A DNA stretch of 64,000 nt, from assembly GCF_016862675.1 (NCBI RefSeq), contig NZ_BONK01000017.1, positions 1 through 64,000 of the forward strand, in the 5' to 3' direction. The notes below the pieces were generated by a model. That model was not told the origin of the DNA. It worked only from the letters and a program-made list of their open reading frames with translations, and ran no database searches. Position numbers and translations under genes: made by a program. Below are positions 42,798 to 50,926 of this stretch, piece by piece (positions within the stretch are counted from its first letter, which is position 1; each line of letters starts with the position of its first letter). Source of the DNA: Cellulomonas chitinilytica (lineage in GTDB: Bacteria > Actinomycetota > Actinomycetes > Actinomycetales > Cellulomonadaceae).

Positions 42798-43319
42798 GTG
42801 CCTGCTGACGCACCGGTCTCGCTCCCGCGTGGTGAGGCGGGCCTGCGCGTGGTGCCGCAGCCGCGGGGTGCCCTCGACGACGAGGTGCCGGTCCGGCGTC
42901 GGGTCTACGCGGACGGCACGGCCCTGGTGAGGTACCTCGTGGGCGCTCCGTGCCGGTCGGAGTGGCTGGCGTGGACGGCGGTGCACGAGGCGGACCTCGT
43001 GACGACGCCGCTCGGCGTGACGGAGCTGCTGCGGTCGGCCCGGCCACGGGGTGTCGAGGCGCACGGGATCGCGCACGACGTGGCCGCCCGTGTCGAGGTC
43101 GTGCGGTTCTCCGACCAGACGCTGCGAGCGGCGACCCATGTGGCGGGCGTCCTGCCTCCCTTCGCCGCGCTGCACGTCGGCGCGGCCGTCGCGCACCCCG
43201 ACGTGCGGGCGGTCGCGACGTACGACCTGCAGCTCGCGCGCGTCGCGACGCTGTACGCGCTGGAAGTCGTCAGTCCCGGGATGCCGCCGCGGTGGTGGGA
43301 GGACGGCGCCGGCGCGTGA
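42798..43319 (+). CDS. PIN-domain-like protein, degenerate
   Basis: A 173-residue protein whose residues about 35-165 follow a PIN nuclease pattern: VYADGTALVRYLVG (first Asp), PLGVTELLRSARP (Glu), PFAALHVGAAVAHPDV and VATYDLQLARVA (last Asp), ending LEVVSPG. The Asp normally before ALH is Ala here, so nuclease activity may be weak or lost. VapC toxins have this fold but need an adjacent antitoxin gene, and none is visible. The first 30 residues are a polar extension. The GTG start has no strong ribosome site. It is 39 bases upstream of the DUF2252 gene. Confidence 0.65.
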   Translation: MPADAPVSLPRGEAGLRVVPQPRGALDDEVPVRRRVYADGTALVRYLVGAPCRSEWLAWTAVHEADLVTTPLGVTELLRSARPRGVEAHGIAHDVAARVEVVRFSDQTLRAATHVAGVLPPFAALHVGAAVAHPDVRAVATYDLQLARVATLYALEVVSPGMPPRWWEDGAGA

Positions 43320-43346
43320 CCACTTTCTGCGCGGACCGTCGCGGCA

Positions 43347-43352
43347 TAGGTT
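43347..43352 (+). promoter_or_regulatory. Leaderless -10 (TAGGTT) of the DUF2252 gene
   Basis: TAGGTT ends six bases before GTG 43359, so this gene has its own promoter in the 39-base gap after the PIN-like gene. Confidence 0.5.
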
Positions 43353-43358
43353 CGGACC

Positions 43359-44753
43359 GTGAGCACCGCCGTCGAGCGCCTGAGCCGTGAGGAGAGGGTG
43401 CGGCGCGGGAAGGCGGCCCGGACGGTGCTCCCCCTGGACGCACTGGCGGACGCCGGTCCCACCGAGGGGCGACCCGACCCGGTGGACCTCCTGGAGCAGC
43501 AGGCGACGGCCCGGGTGCCCGAGCTGATCCCGCTGCGGTACGGGCGGATGTCGGAGTCGCCGTTCGCGTTCTACCGCGGGTCGGCGCTCGTCATGGCGCA
43601 CGACCTCGCGAAGACCCCCGACAGCGGGCTGCGTGCGCAGCTGTGCGGCGACGCGCACCTCAGCAACTTCGGGGTGTTCGGCTCGCCGGAGCGGCGGATG
43701 CTGTTCGACGCGAACGACTTCGACGAGACGCTCCCCGGCCCGTTCGAGTGGGACGTCAAGCGGCTGCTGGCGAGCGTGGAGCTCGCGGCGCGGGCGAACG
43801 ACTTTTCCCGCAAGGAGCGTCGTCAGGCGGTGCTGGGCGCGGCCCGGGCCTACCGGGAGGCGGTGCGGGAGTTCGCCCGGCAGGCGACGCTGGCCGTCTG
43901 GTACGCGCACGCGTCGGTCGAGGAGATGATGGACGAGATCCTCACGGACCTGCCTGGTCGGTCCGTGCGCCGCACCCGCGCCACCGTCTCGAAGGCACGG
44001 TCCAGCGACCACCTCAGGGCCGTCGAGAAGCTCACCGCGCTCGTCGGCGGGCACCGCCGGTTCGTCGCGGACCCGCCGCTGCTGGTGCCGTTGCGGGACC
44101 TCATGGACGAGGGCCACGCCGCCGTCCGGATGCACGACCTGCTGGTCGCGTACCGGACGTCCCTGCAGGACGACCGGCGGCACCTGCTGGAGCAGTACCG
44201 GCTCGTCGACATGGCGCGCAAGGTCGTCGGGGTCGGCAGCGTCGGCACCCGGGCGTGGATCATGCTGCTGCAGGGCACCGACGAGAACGACCTCATCGTC
44301 CTGCAGGCGAAGGAGGCGCAGGCGTCCGTCCTGGAGGAGTTCGCGGGGGCCAGCGACTACGGGAACCACGCGCAGCGGGTCGTCGAGGGACAGCGGCTCA
44401 TGCAGGCGGCGAGCGACATCTTCCTCGGCTGGCAGCGGGTGGTCGGCGTGGACGACGTCGAGCGCGACTTCTACGTCCGCCAGCTGCGCGACTGGAAGGG
44501 TTCGTTCCCGGTCGACGAGCTGATCCCTGCCGGGATGGCCAGGTACTCGGAGCTGTGCGCGTGGAGCCTCGCGCGCGCGCACTCGCGGTCCGGGGACCGG
44601 GTGACGATCGCCGCCTACCTGGGGTCGTCGGACCGTGCCGACGAGGCGCTGGCCGAGTACGCGGCGGCGTACGCGGACCGCATCGAGACCGACCACGCGC
44701 GGCTCGTCGAGGCGATCGAGAGCGGCCGGCTGCCCGCCGTCAAGGGCGTCTGA
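43359..44753 (+). CDS. DUF2252 family protein
   Basis: A 464-residue protein of the DUF2252 family, widespread in actinobacteria and without an assigned substrate. YRGSALVMAHDLAKTPDSG, CGDAHLSNFGVF and LFDANDFDETLPGPFEWDVKRL are the hallmark motifs; the GDxHxxNF and DFD arrangement resembles the catalytic loop and metal-binding Asp of kinase-like phosphotransferases (choline-kinase/APH fold). Later motifs are GVGSVGTRAWIMLLQG and VVEGQRLMQAASDIFLGW. A small-molecule kinase is the best guess. No ligand is indicated by the neighbours. Confidence 0.9.
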   Translation: MSTAVERLSREERVRRGKAARTVLPLDALADAGPTEGRPDPVDLLEQQATARVPELIPLRYGRMSESPFAFYRGSALVMAHDLAKTPDSGLRAQLCGDAHLSNFGVFGSPERRMLFDANDFDETLPGPFEWDVKRLLASVELAARANDFSRKERRQAVLGAARAYREAVREFARQATLAVWYAHASVEEMMDEILTDLPGRSVRRTRATVSKARSSDHLRAVEKLTALVGGHRRFVADPPLLVPLRDLMDEGHAAVRMHDLLVAYRTSLQDDRRHLLEQYRLVDMARKVVGVGSVGTRAWIMLLQGTDENDLIVLQAKEAQASVLEEFAGASDYGNHAQRVVEGQRLMQAASDIFLGWQRVVGVDDVERDFYVRQLRDWKGSFPVDELIPAGMARYSELCAWSLARAHSRSGDRVTIAAYLGSSDRADEALAEYAAAYADRIETDHARLVEAIESGRLPAVKGV

Positions 44754-44853
44754 GCAGGGAGCCCTCGGGCTGTGGGAGACTCGTGCACGCCTCGCGGAGC
44801 AGGTCGCGGCCGGACGACGACGTCAGGCACGCAGGGACCCGGACCGCAGGCCG

Positions 44854-44945
44854 GGAGGGCTGTCTGAGCGGCCGAAAGAGACGGTCTTGAAAACCGTTGG
44901 GGCGGGACAACCCCGTCCTCGTGGGTTCGAATCCCACGCCCTCCG
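44854..44945 (+). tRNA. serT: tRNA-Ser (anticodon UGA)
   Basis: A 92-base class II tRNA. The acceptor stem is GGAGGGC/GCCCTCC with discriminator G (44945), and the anticodon TGA is at 44888-44890 in the loop CTTGAAA between ACGGT and ACCGT. A long variable arm (GGGGCGGGACAACCCCGTCC) and T arm GTGGGTTCGAATCCCAC follow. CCA is not encoded. It reads UCA and other UCN codons. Confidence 0.97.
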
Positions 44946-45108
44946 CACCGTCCGTCCGGCGATCGTGACCGGGTGAGATCAGGGCGCACTCGGGTGAACG
45001 TCCCGGGCGAAAGGGGGAGTTCGGCCCGAACCCCCTGTCCGCTTCGGCACGATGCGCGTGCCGGAGTGCGCGTTCGTCCCCGGCATCCCCTTCGCCGGAG
45101 GACTCCCC

Positions 45109-48100
45109 TTGCGTCTGCTTGCGCGCCCGTTCCGTCGTCTGCTCGTCGCTGCCACCGTCGCGGTGGCGGTCGCCGCCGGCCCCCTCGCCTCGGGCGCCCA
45201 GGCCGCGCCCGCGTCGAACCCGGTCGTGAGCCCGGTGAGCGCCGGGGCGTGGGTGCCGGTGGCACCCGCACCCGCCTGGGGTGGTGTGCTCGGGGTGTCG
45301 TTCGGCGCCGGGGAGCAGCGGGACGCCGTGCTCGCGTCCGGTGGCGACGTGCCTGCCGGGACGCGGTCGCTGGTCGTGCAGGTCCACGTGCTGAGCGCGA
45401 CGGACGCCGGGTCGGTCGTCGTGTGGTCCCCGGGGTCGCCGGAGCCGACCGGGACGACGGTGTCGTTCGGGCGGGGGGTGTCGTCGGCGACGACGCTCGT
45501 CACGACGAGCGCCAAGGGTGCGGTCTCGATCCGCTCCTCGGTCCCGTCGAGGCTCGCGGTCACGGTCGTCGGGTACGTGTCCGGCACGGGTGCCGCCCCG
45601 CTCGTCGGTGCGGGCGGGACCACGGTCGTCCCCGCCGGCACGGTCGTCGACCAGGCCACCGGGCTCGGCGGCACGGTCCCGGCGCCGGGCCGGGCGTCGA
45701 CGGTGCCGCTCGCCGGTCTCGCCGGGGTGCCCGGCGAGGGCGCGCAGGCCGTGTGGCTGTCCGTGCAGGCGCGGGGCGCGACGGTCGGCGGCGTGACGTT
45801 CGCTTCGCCGAACGGCTCCCTCGGCGCGGCGACGGCTGCGTTCTCGTCGTCCTGGTCCACGTCGCTCGTCCTGGCTGCGCTGGACGCCGACGGCTCGGTC
45901 ACGTACTCCCTGCGCGGCAGCGCGACGGACGGGCTGCGGGTCGCGGTCGTCGGCTGGGTCGCCGGCGCGAGCCGTGACGGTGCCCGGACGCCGACCCCGG
46001 ACGGGGTGGTGCCGGTCGCGACGCGGACGCTCGCGAGCTCCGCGGGGCTCTTCGGGACGCGTGAGGTGAGCGTCACCGGGGCGGACGTCCCGAAGTCTCT
46101 GCGCGCGGCGGTGGTCCAGGTCGCGGTGCGCACGGGTCTGCTCCCGGCGACGCTCCGCGGCGCGGCGACCCCGGCGGGTGCACTGTCGGCCGACACCGGC
46201 GGCGCGTGGGTGCCGTCGTTCACGACCACGTCGACGACGCTCGTCGTCCCCGTGTCGAAGGACGGCAAGGCGTACGTCTCGGCGTCGCTCGGTGCGCAGG
46301 TCGAGTCCGTCACGCTCGAGGGCTACCAGGCCGGCCAGGTCGCAGCCGCGTCGGACACCGTCGCGCCGACCCTGCGGATCACCGCTCCCGCCGCAGGTGC
46401 GGTGGTCGACCAGGCCGAGTCGCCGGTCGTGACGATCGCCGGCACCACGGCCGACGCCGGGTCAGGTGTCCGCGAGGTGCGCGTGTCGGTCGACGGCCAC
46501 GACCTCGGTGCCGCGCCGACGACGGGGACCGGTGGGGCGGACCTGCGCTGGGCGACGTCGTCCGCGGTCCCCGCCGGGGCCCACACGCTGCGGGTGCAGG
46601 CGACGGACTGGGCCGGCCGCACCACGACCCAGACGCGCACGTTCACCGTCGCGGCCGCGGCGCCGACGGACGTCGTGGTCGACCCCGACGCGCACGTGGT
46701 CAGCGACGCGGAGGCCGCGAGCCTGACCGGTGTCGGGTCGACCCAGGTCGTGTTCCAGGGCAGCGCGCCGGTGCACGCCGGTGACGTCCTCGTGTCGGGT
46801 GTCACCCCGCAGGCCCCCGAGGGCCTCCTCCGGCGGGTCGTCAGCGTGACGCGCTCGGGCGACGAGTCGGTCGTCGAGACGGTGCCCGGGGTGCTCACCG
46901 ACGTCTTCGTGCAGGCGCACGTCGCCATCGACGACGAGCCGATCGCGGACCAGCAGCCCGGACCCGTCGTCGACGACGTCGCCGTCGCCGGACGGACCGC
47001 GTTCCGCGCGGCGAGCGTGGCCGCCCTGAAGAGCGCCGACCCGACGCACGAGGAGACGCTGGCGTCGCTCAAGGTCTCGACGCCCGGCAAGGAGCTCGTC
47101 GCGAAGATCGCCGCCACGGCCCGCCTGTCGATGACCTTCAAGCTCGACATCGACCCGCACTTCGGCCTGGGCACCATGTCGCCCGAGCTGGAGGAGTTCA
47201 CGTTCTCGATCAACACCCGCGGTGGGATCGACCTGGACATCACGGCGCAGAAGGAGAAGACCTGGGAGTTCGAGCGTCAGCTCGGCTCGGTCCGCATCGG
47301 CGGCTCGACGATCCTCGTCGGCCCGGTCCCGCTGGTCCTCACGTACTCGCTCGACCCGTCCGTGTTCCTCGACGCGTCGATCGGCGGCAAGATCACGTCG
47401 ACCTACGAGCTCTCGATCGAGACCCGTTCCGGCGTGACGTACACCGACGGGCGCTGGAAGGCGATCGACGAGAAGAAGTTCACGAACGAGCCGAACGCGA
47501 CGGCGCACGTGGTCGTCGACGTCTCCGCCGGCGTGATCCTCGACTTCGTGGTCAAGGTGTACGACCTGGCCGGCCCGTACATCGGGCTCAAGGTCGGCCC
47601 GCGCTACGTCGGCGACCTGGACCTCATGGCGCTGACCTACACCCACACGGTGACCCTCGAGTACACGCTGCGGGTCGGGGCGAGGGTCGCCGTCCTCGGC
47701 AAGACGGTCGCCGACTGGAACCACGACTTCGAGCCGTGGGTCGCGAAGCTCTACACGCACACGTACCCGTACGAGAAGCCCGCTGACGGGACCGACCCGG
47801 GTCCCGGCGGGGGCGGCGGCAACCCGGGCGGTGGCGGGACGGGCGGCGACCCCGGCGACGGCGGCGGCGACCCGGGCGACGGCGGCGGCGACCCGGGCGA
47901 CGGTGACGGCGACCCGGGCGAGGAGCAGCCGTCGGGCGGCTGGGACGTCGCCCTGGTGCTCGACCTGAGCGAGCCGGCAGGCCCCATGCGGGAGCGCCAG
48001 CGCGCCGCGGCCCACGCGGTGATCGACGCGCTCGGCGACGGCGACCGGGCGAGCGTGGGCATGTACTCGTCGTGGGGCGGCACCATGCTCTCCCTGACGA

Positions 48101-49134
48101 GCGACCTCGACCGGGTGCACGCCGAGATCGACGAGCAGTACGGCACCGACCTGGACGGGTGGAGCTACCCGGACATGGGGGACGGGACGATGTCGGCCAT
48201 CTCGCACCTCGCGGAGCACGGCAGCCCGGGGCAGCGTCGCATGGTCGTCGGGTTCGGCGACGGCGGTGGCTGGACGGGGATCGCCGAGTACTACCAGGCC
48301 CTGGCGGCGGACAACGACATCGTCGTGCACGGTGTGGGCTTCGAGCCGATGTACATGGGGGAGCAGGTGGCCGCCGTCGCGCTGTCGACCGGGGGCACGT
48401 TCCTCACGATCGGCGCCGACGAGGACCCGGTGCCCGCCGTCCGGTCGTTCGTGCGCGGCCTCGGCGGCGCGCCGTCCGGCATCCAGGCGTGGGCGCACGT
48501 CGGCGAGGAGGTGTCCGGCGACACGCGCAAGGAGTTCGTCGAGGTCCAGCTCGGTGACCTTCCGGCCGGGACCGCGGCGGACGCCTCGGTGTCCTGCACG
48601 GCCACCGACCCGGTCCCGGGACCCCAGTGGCGGGGCCCCTACGCCAGGCTCACGTCCGCGTACACCGGTGGTGGGGTGTGGCGGCTCGACTGGGTCGACG
48701 CCACCCCCGCCGCTCCGTCGATCGGCCGGACGTACCTGTGCATCGTGCAGGCGGTCGACGAGGACGGTGTCGTCGTGGCGACGCAGCCGCTCGTCGTGAA
48801 GGACACCGACGGCACGCGCTTCCAGGGCACCTGGGTCCCGTCCGCGGGCGGTGGCGTGGACATCGCCCTCACCTCGTGGCCGGTCGGGACGAAGTCCCTG
48901 TCGGCGCAGTGCAGCTGGTGGCGCCCTGCCGGCCAGTACGAGCCGTCGGACCCCGGGTACTACACCAGCAGCTCCGAGCGGCCCGCTCCGGGCGGCACGT
49001 GGAACCTGCACGTCCCGGTGACGATCAGCGGCACCTACCGCTGCACGGTCGTGGGCCTCGACACCGAGGACCCGTTCGACTACTTCTCCAGCGAGACCGG
49101 ACGGTCGGAGGCGGCGACGGTCGTCGTGTCCTGA
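45109..49134 (+). CDS. Large secreted protein with Ig-like and vWA domains
   Basis: A 1341-residue exported protein starting with TTG at 45109, chosen because GGAGGA is six bases upstream; an ATG 57 bases earlier has no ribosome site. The signal peptide (residues 1-33) ends SGAQAAPA. Residues 35-410 are repetitive beta-rich modules. About 415-517 is a bacterial Ig-like domain (DTVAPTLRITAPAAGAVVD, GSGVREVRVSVDG). About 640-890 is a beta-rich region of no known family. A Gly/Asp/Pro-rich linker (about 897-940) leads to a von Willebrand A domain (about 944-1115) with VALVLDLSEPAG, where the MIDAS DxSxS third residue is Pro. A C-terminal beta domain has paired Cys residues. There is no sortase or membrane anchor. 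Adhesion or polymer binding is a guess. Confidence 0.85.
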   Translation: MRLLARPFRRLLVAATVAVAVAAGPLASGAQAAPASNPVVSPVSAGAWVPVAPAPAWGGVLGVSFGAGEQRDAVLASGGDVPAGTRSLVVQVHVLSATDAGSVVVWSPGSPEPTGTTVSFGRGVSSATTLVTTSAKGAVSIRSSVPSRLAVTVVGYVSGTGAAPLVGAGGTTVVPAGTVVDQATGLGGTVPAPGRASTVPLAGLAGVPGEGAQAVWLSVQARGATVGGVTFASPNGSLGAATAAFSSSWSTSLVLAALDADGSVTYSLRGSATDGLRVAVVGWVAGASRDGARTPTPDGVVPVATRTLASSAGLFGTREVSVTGADVPKSLRAAVVQVAVRTGLLPATLRGAATPAGALSADTGGAWVPSFTTTSTTLVVPVSKDGKAYVSASLGAQVESVTLEGYQAGQVAAASDTVAPTLRITAPAAGAVVDQAESPVVTIAGTTADAGSGVREVRVSVDGHDLGAAPTTGTGGADLRWATSSAVPAGAHTLRVQATDWAGRTTTQTRTFTVAAAAPTDVVVDPDAHVVSDAEAASLTGVGSTQVVFQGSAPVHAGDVLVSGVTPQAPEGLLRRVVSVTRSGDESVVETVPGVLTDVFVQAHVAIDDEPIADQQPGPVVDDVAVAGRTAFRAASVAALKSADPTHEETLASLKVSTPGKELVAKIAATARLSMTFKLDIDPHFGLGTMSPELEEFTFSINTRGGIDLDITAQKEKTWEFERQLGSVRIGGSTILVGPVPLVLTYSLDPSVFLDASIGGKITSTYELSIETRSGVTYTDGRWKAIDEKKFTNEPNATAHVVVDVSAGVILDFVVKVYDLAGPYIGLKVGPRYVGDLDLMALTYTHTVTLEYTLRVGARVAVLGKTVADWNHDFEPWVAKLYTHTYPYEKPADGTDPGPGGGGGNPGGGGTGGDPGDGGGDPGDGGGDPGDGDGDPGEEQPSGGWDVALVLDLSEPAGPMRERQRAAAHAVIDALGDGDRASVGMYSSWGGTMLSLTSDLDRVHAEIDEQYGTDLDGWSYPDMGDGTMSAISHLAEHGSPGQRRMVVGFGDGGGWTGIAEYYQALAADNDIVVHGVGFEPMYMGEQVAAVALSTGGTFLTIGADEDPVPAVRSFVRGLGGAPSGIQAWAHVGEEVSGDTRKEFVEVQLGDLPAGTAADASVSCTATDPVPGPQWRGPYARLTSAYTGGGVWRLDWVDATPAAPSIGRTYLCIVQAVDEDGVVVATQPLVVKDTDGTRFQGTWVPSAGGGVDIALTSWPVGTKSLSAQCSWWRPAGQYEPSDPGYYTSSSERPAPGGTWNLHVPVTISGTYRCTVVGLDTEDPFDYFSSETGRSEAATVVVS

Positions 49135-49144
49135 CCGTGCGGCA

Positions 49145-49180
49145 CCGGCCCCGCGGACCCTCCGGGGTCCGTGGGGCCGG
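49145..49180. terminator. Bidirectional terminator hairpin
   Basis: A 16-base stem (49145-49160 with 49165-49180, one G-T pair) and a TCCG loop, between the convergent secreted-protein and LuxR-type genes. Confidence 0.8.
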
Positions 49181-49189
49181 CCGCGGAGG

Positions 49190-49426
49190 TCAGAACCGGT
49201 GCGTGCGGGCCCAGTCGACGGCCTCGGCGCGGGTCGACACGCCGATCTTGCGGTAGATGGACCGCACCTGGGACTTCACGGTGTTCCGGGTCACCCACAG
49301 CTGGCGGGCGATGTCCTCGAGCGTCACGTCCCGGCGCAGCTCGGCGAGGACGACCCGCTCGCGGGTGGTCAGCGTGGCCGCGTCGTCGTCGGTGACGGCG
49401 TGGCGCTCGGTGGTGGTCATGCTCAT
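49190..49426 (-). CDS. Stand-alone LuxR-type HTH regulator
   Basis: A 78-residue protein that is little more than a GerE/LuxR DNA-binding domain: LTTRERVVLAELRRDVTLEDIARQLWVTRNTVKSQVRSIYRKIGVSTRAEAVDWAR (residues about 18-73), with the usual recognition helix TRNTVKSQVRSIYRKIG. There is no receiver or ligand domain. ATG 49426 follows GGGAGGA. Its upstream region contains a dyad (49544-49569) that could be its operator. Single-domain LuxR proteins often work in development or secondary metabolism, but the target is unknown. Confidence 0.88.
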   Translation of the reverse strand: MSMTTTERHAVTDDDAATLTTRERVVLAELRRDVTLEDIARQLWVTRNTVKSQVRSIYRKIGVSTRAEAVDWARTHRF

Positions 49427-49543
49427 GGTGGTTCCTCCCCCTGGAGGCGGCGTCTCAGGACCCCTGGACGACTTCTTCGTCCTGACGCGGGCGACGTCGC
49501 ACCGGTACACGATCCATCGGCACCTCGGGGGCGTCTGATGAAT

Positions 49544-49569
49544 GTTTCACCCGTGGAAGCGGGTGAAGC
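49544..49569. promoter_or_regulatory. Inverted repeat upstream of the LuxR-type gene
   Basis: TTCACCCG (49546-49553) and CGGGTGAA (49560-49567) with a 6-base spacer; with a wobble pair the arms extend to ten bases. It lies in the 286-base gap between the LuxR-type gene and the repeat-protein gene, and has the size of a dimeric-regulator operator. Nothing else is recognisable in the gap. Confidence 0.5.
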
Positions 49570-49712
49570 TTGTGTGACGGTCTTGCTGAGAACGGTGCAG
49601 GGGCCGCGCCGGTTCAATCCGGGTCGCCGCCGCCCCCCGAGCGCCGGTCGGCGGGCTCGGACGTACAGTCGACGGGTCGCAGATCGACGAGGGCGTCGAC
49701 GAGGAGGACCGC

Positions 49713-50000
49713 ATGGACACGCAGAGCGAGGGCACCCCGGACGAGCGGTTCGAGACGGAGGGTGAGCGCATCCGGTCCGAGGGGCTGCCGGGCGAACGAC
49801 CGGACGTGGACACCGAGACCGAAGGGGAGCGGATCAGGGCCGCGGGACTGCCGGGCGACCGCCTGGACCCCCTCGCGGAGGCCGAGGCGGCGACCACGGA
49901 GGCGCACAAGATCCGTGCCGCGGACCTGCCCGGCGGCGAGGTGGACGACGTCGTGGACGACGCGACGGACGCGGAGAAGATCCGGCCCGACGGCGTCTAG
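49713..50000 (+). CDS. Short acidic protein with ERIRAAGLPG repeats
   Basis: A 95-residue very acidic protein built of repeats: ERIRSEGLPG (about 18-27), ERIRAAGLPG (about 38-47), HKIRAADLPG (about 64-73) and a partial EKIRPDGV at the end; the first two are 20 residues apart. There is no signal peptide, Cys or membrane segment. GAGGAGGA precedes the ATG. I know no family with this repeat. Its TAG stop shares the CTAG palindrome with the stop of the convergent DAGK gene. Confidence 0.75.
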   Translation: MDTQSEGTPDERFETEGERIRSEGLPGERPDVDTETEGERIRAAGLPGDRLDPLAEAEAATTEAHKIRAADLPGGEVDDVVDDATDAEKIRPDGV

Positions 50001-50926
50001 CCGGAGTCGCCCGCTCGCGGCACGCACACCTCGAGCGCCCTGGGCCGGACGGTCGCGACGAGCGTGTCGGACGGGTCGATGACGTCGCCGTCGAGCTGGC
50101 GAGGCTGCGGGCGGGTGCTGCGGACGCTGATCCGTGAGCCGCGGAGCACCTCCATGCGGGGCACGCGCGGGCGTCGCAGGGCGACGGCGACGGCGAGCTG
50201 CACCCAGTGGCCGAGGTTGCGCGGCGCGATGATCGCGACGTCCATCTGGCCGTTGTCCGGCTCGGCGTCGGGCAGGAGGTCGACCCCGCCCTGGAGGCGC
50301 CCGACGTTGCCGACGAGCACGCTGCGGGCGTGCCGGCGCACGGGCGGCTGGTCGTCGACCCGCACCTCGACGTGCATCTCGTCGTCGGCGAGGTGCCGGA
50401 GCGCGGACACCACGTACGCGACCGACCCGGCCTTGGCCTTGAGCGCGGTCGGGGCGTCGTCCACCATGTTCGCGTCGAAGCCCATCCCGGCCATGACCGC
50501 GAACGCCTGACCGTCGACCTCGCCGACGTCGACGCGGCGCCGGCCGCCGGCGAGCGCGGTCGCGACGCCGTCGGCCACGGTGGTGGGGATGTCGAGGTTG
50601 GCGGCGAGCAGGTTGCCGGTGCCGCCGGGGAGGACGGCGAGCGCGGCGTCGGTCCCGGCGAGCCCCTCGACGCACGCGCGGACGGTCCCGTCGCCGCCGC
50701 ACACGAACACCACGTCGGCGCCGTCCGCCGCGGCCTGCCTGGCCTGGCCGAGGCCGGGGTCCTCCGCGGTCGTCTCGAGCCAGGCGGGCGCGGGCCACCC
50801 GGCCTCGACGAGCTGGGCGGTGATCGCCTCGCGCAGCTCGTCGGCGCCCTCCACGCGGTGGGCGTTGACGACGACGGCGGACCGCCGCGGCCCGTCGTGC
50901 CGCTGCGGGGCGGGGACGCCGTTCAC
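49997..50926 (-). CDS. Diacylglycerol kinase-family lipid kinase (soluble paralogue)
   Basis: A 309-residue DAGK-catalytic protein. AVVVNAHRVEGADELR, VVFVCGGDGTVRACVEGLAG (GGDGT), LPGGTGNLLAANLDIPT, VMAGMGFDANMVDD and VGNVGRLQGGVDLLPDAEPDNGQMDVAI follow the family order, and it closely parallels the anchored DAGK at 23053-24210. It lacks that protein's N-terminal helix. GTG 50926 overlaps the stop of the upstream PAP2 gene (GTGA). With the two PAP2 phosphatases it forms a kinase/phosphatase set for lipid phosphates. Confidence 0.9.
   Translation of the reverse strand: MNGVPAPQRHDGPRRSAVVVNAHRVEGADELREAITAQLVEAGWPAPAWLETTAEDPGLGQARQAAADGADVVFVCGGDGTVRACVEGLAGTDAALAVLPGGTGNLLAANLDIPTTVADGVATALAGGRRRVDVGEVDGQAFAVMAGMGFDANMVDDAPTALKAKAGSVAYVVSALRHLADDEMHVEVRVDDQPPVRRHARSVLVGNVGRLQGGVDLLPDAEPDNGQMDVAIIAPRNLGHWVQLAVAVALRRPRVPRMEVLRGSRISVRSTRPQPRQLDGDVIDPSDTLVATVRPRALEVCVPRAGDSG

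Noticed and set aside
42798..43319. Type II toxin-antitoxin system (VapC)
   Set aside because: The PIN-like protein lacks one acidic residue and there is no antitoxin ORF upstream or downstream.
44761..44976. Protein-coding frames through the tRNA-Ser(UGA) region
   Set aside because: The sequence folds as a complete tRNA; the frames are chance readings through it.
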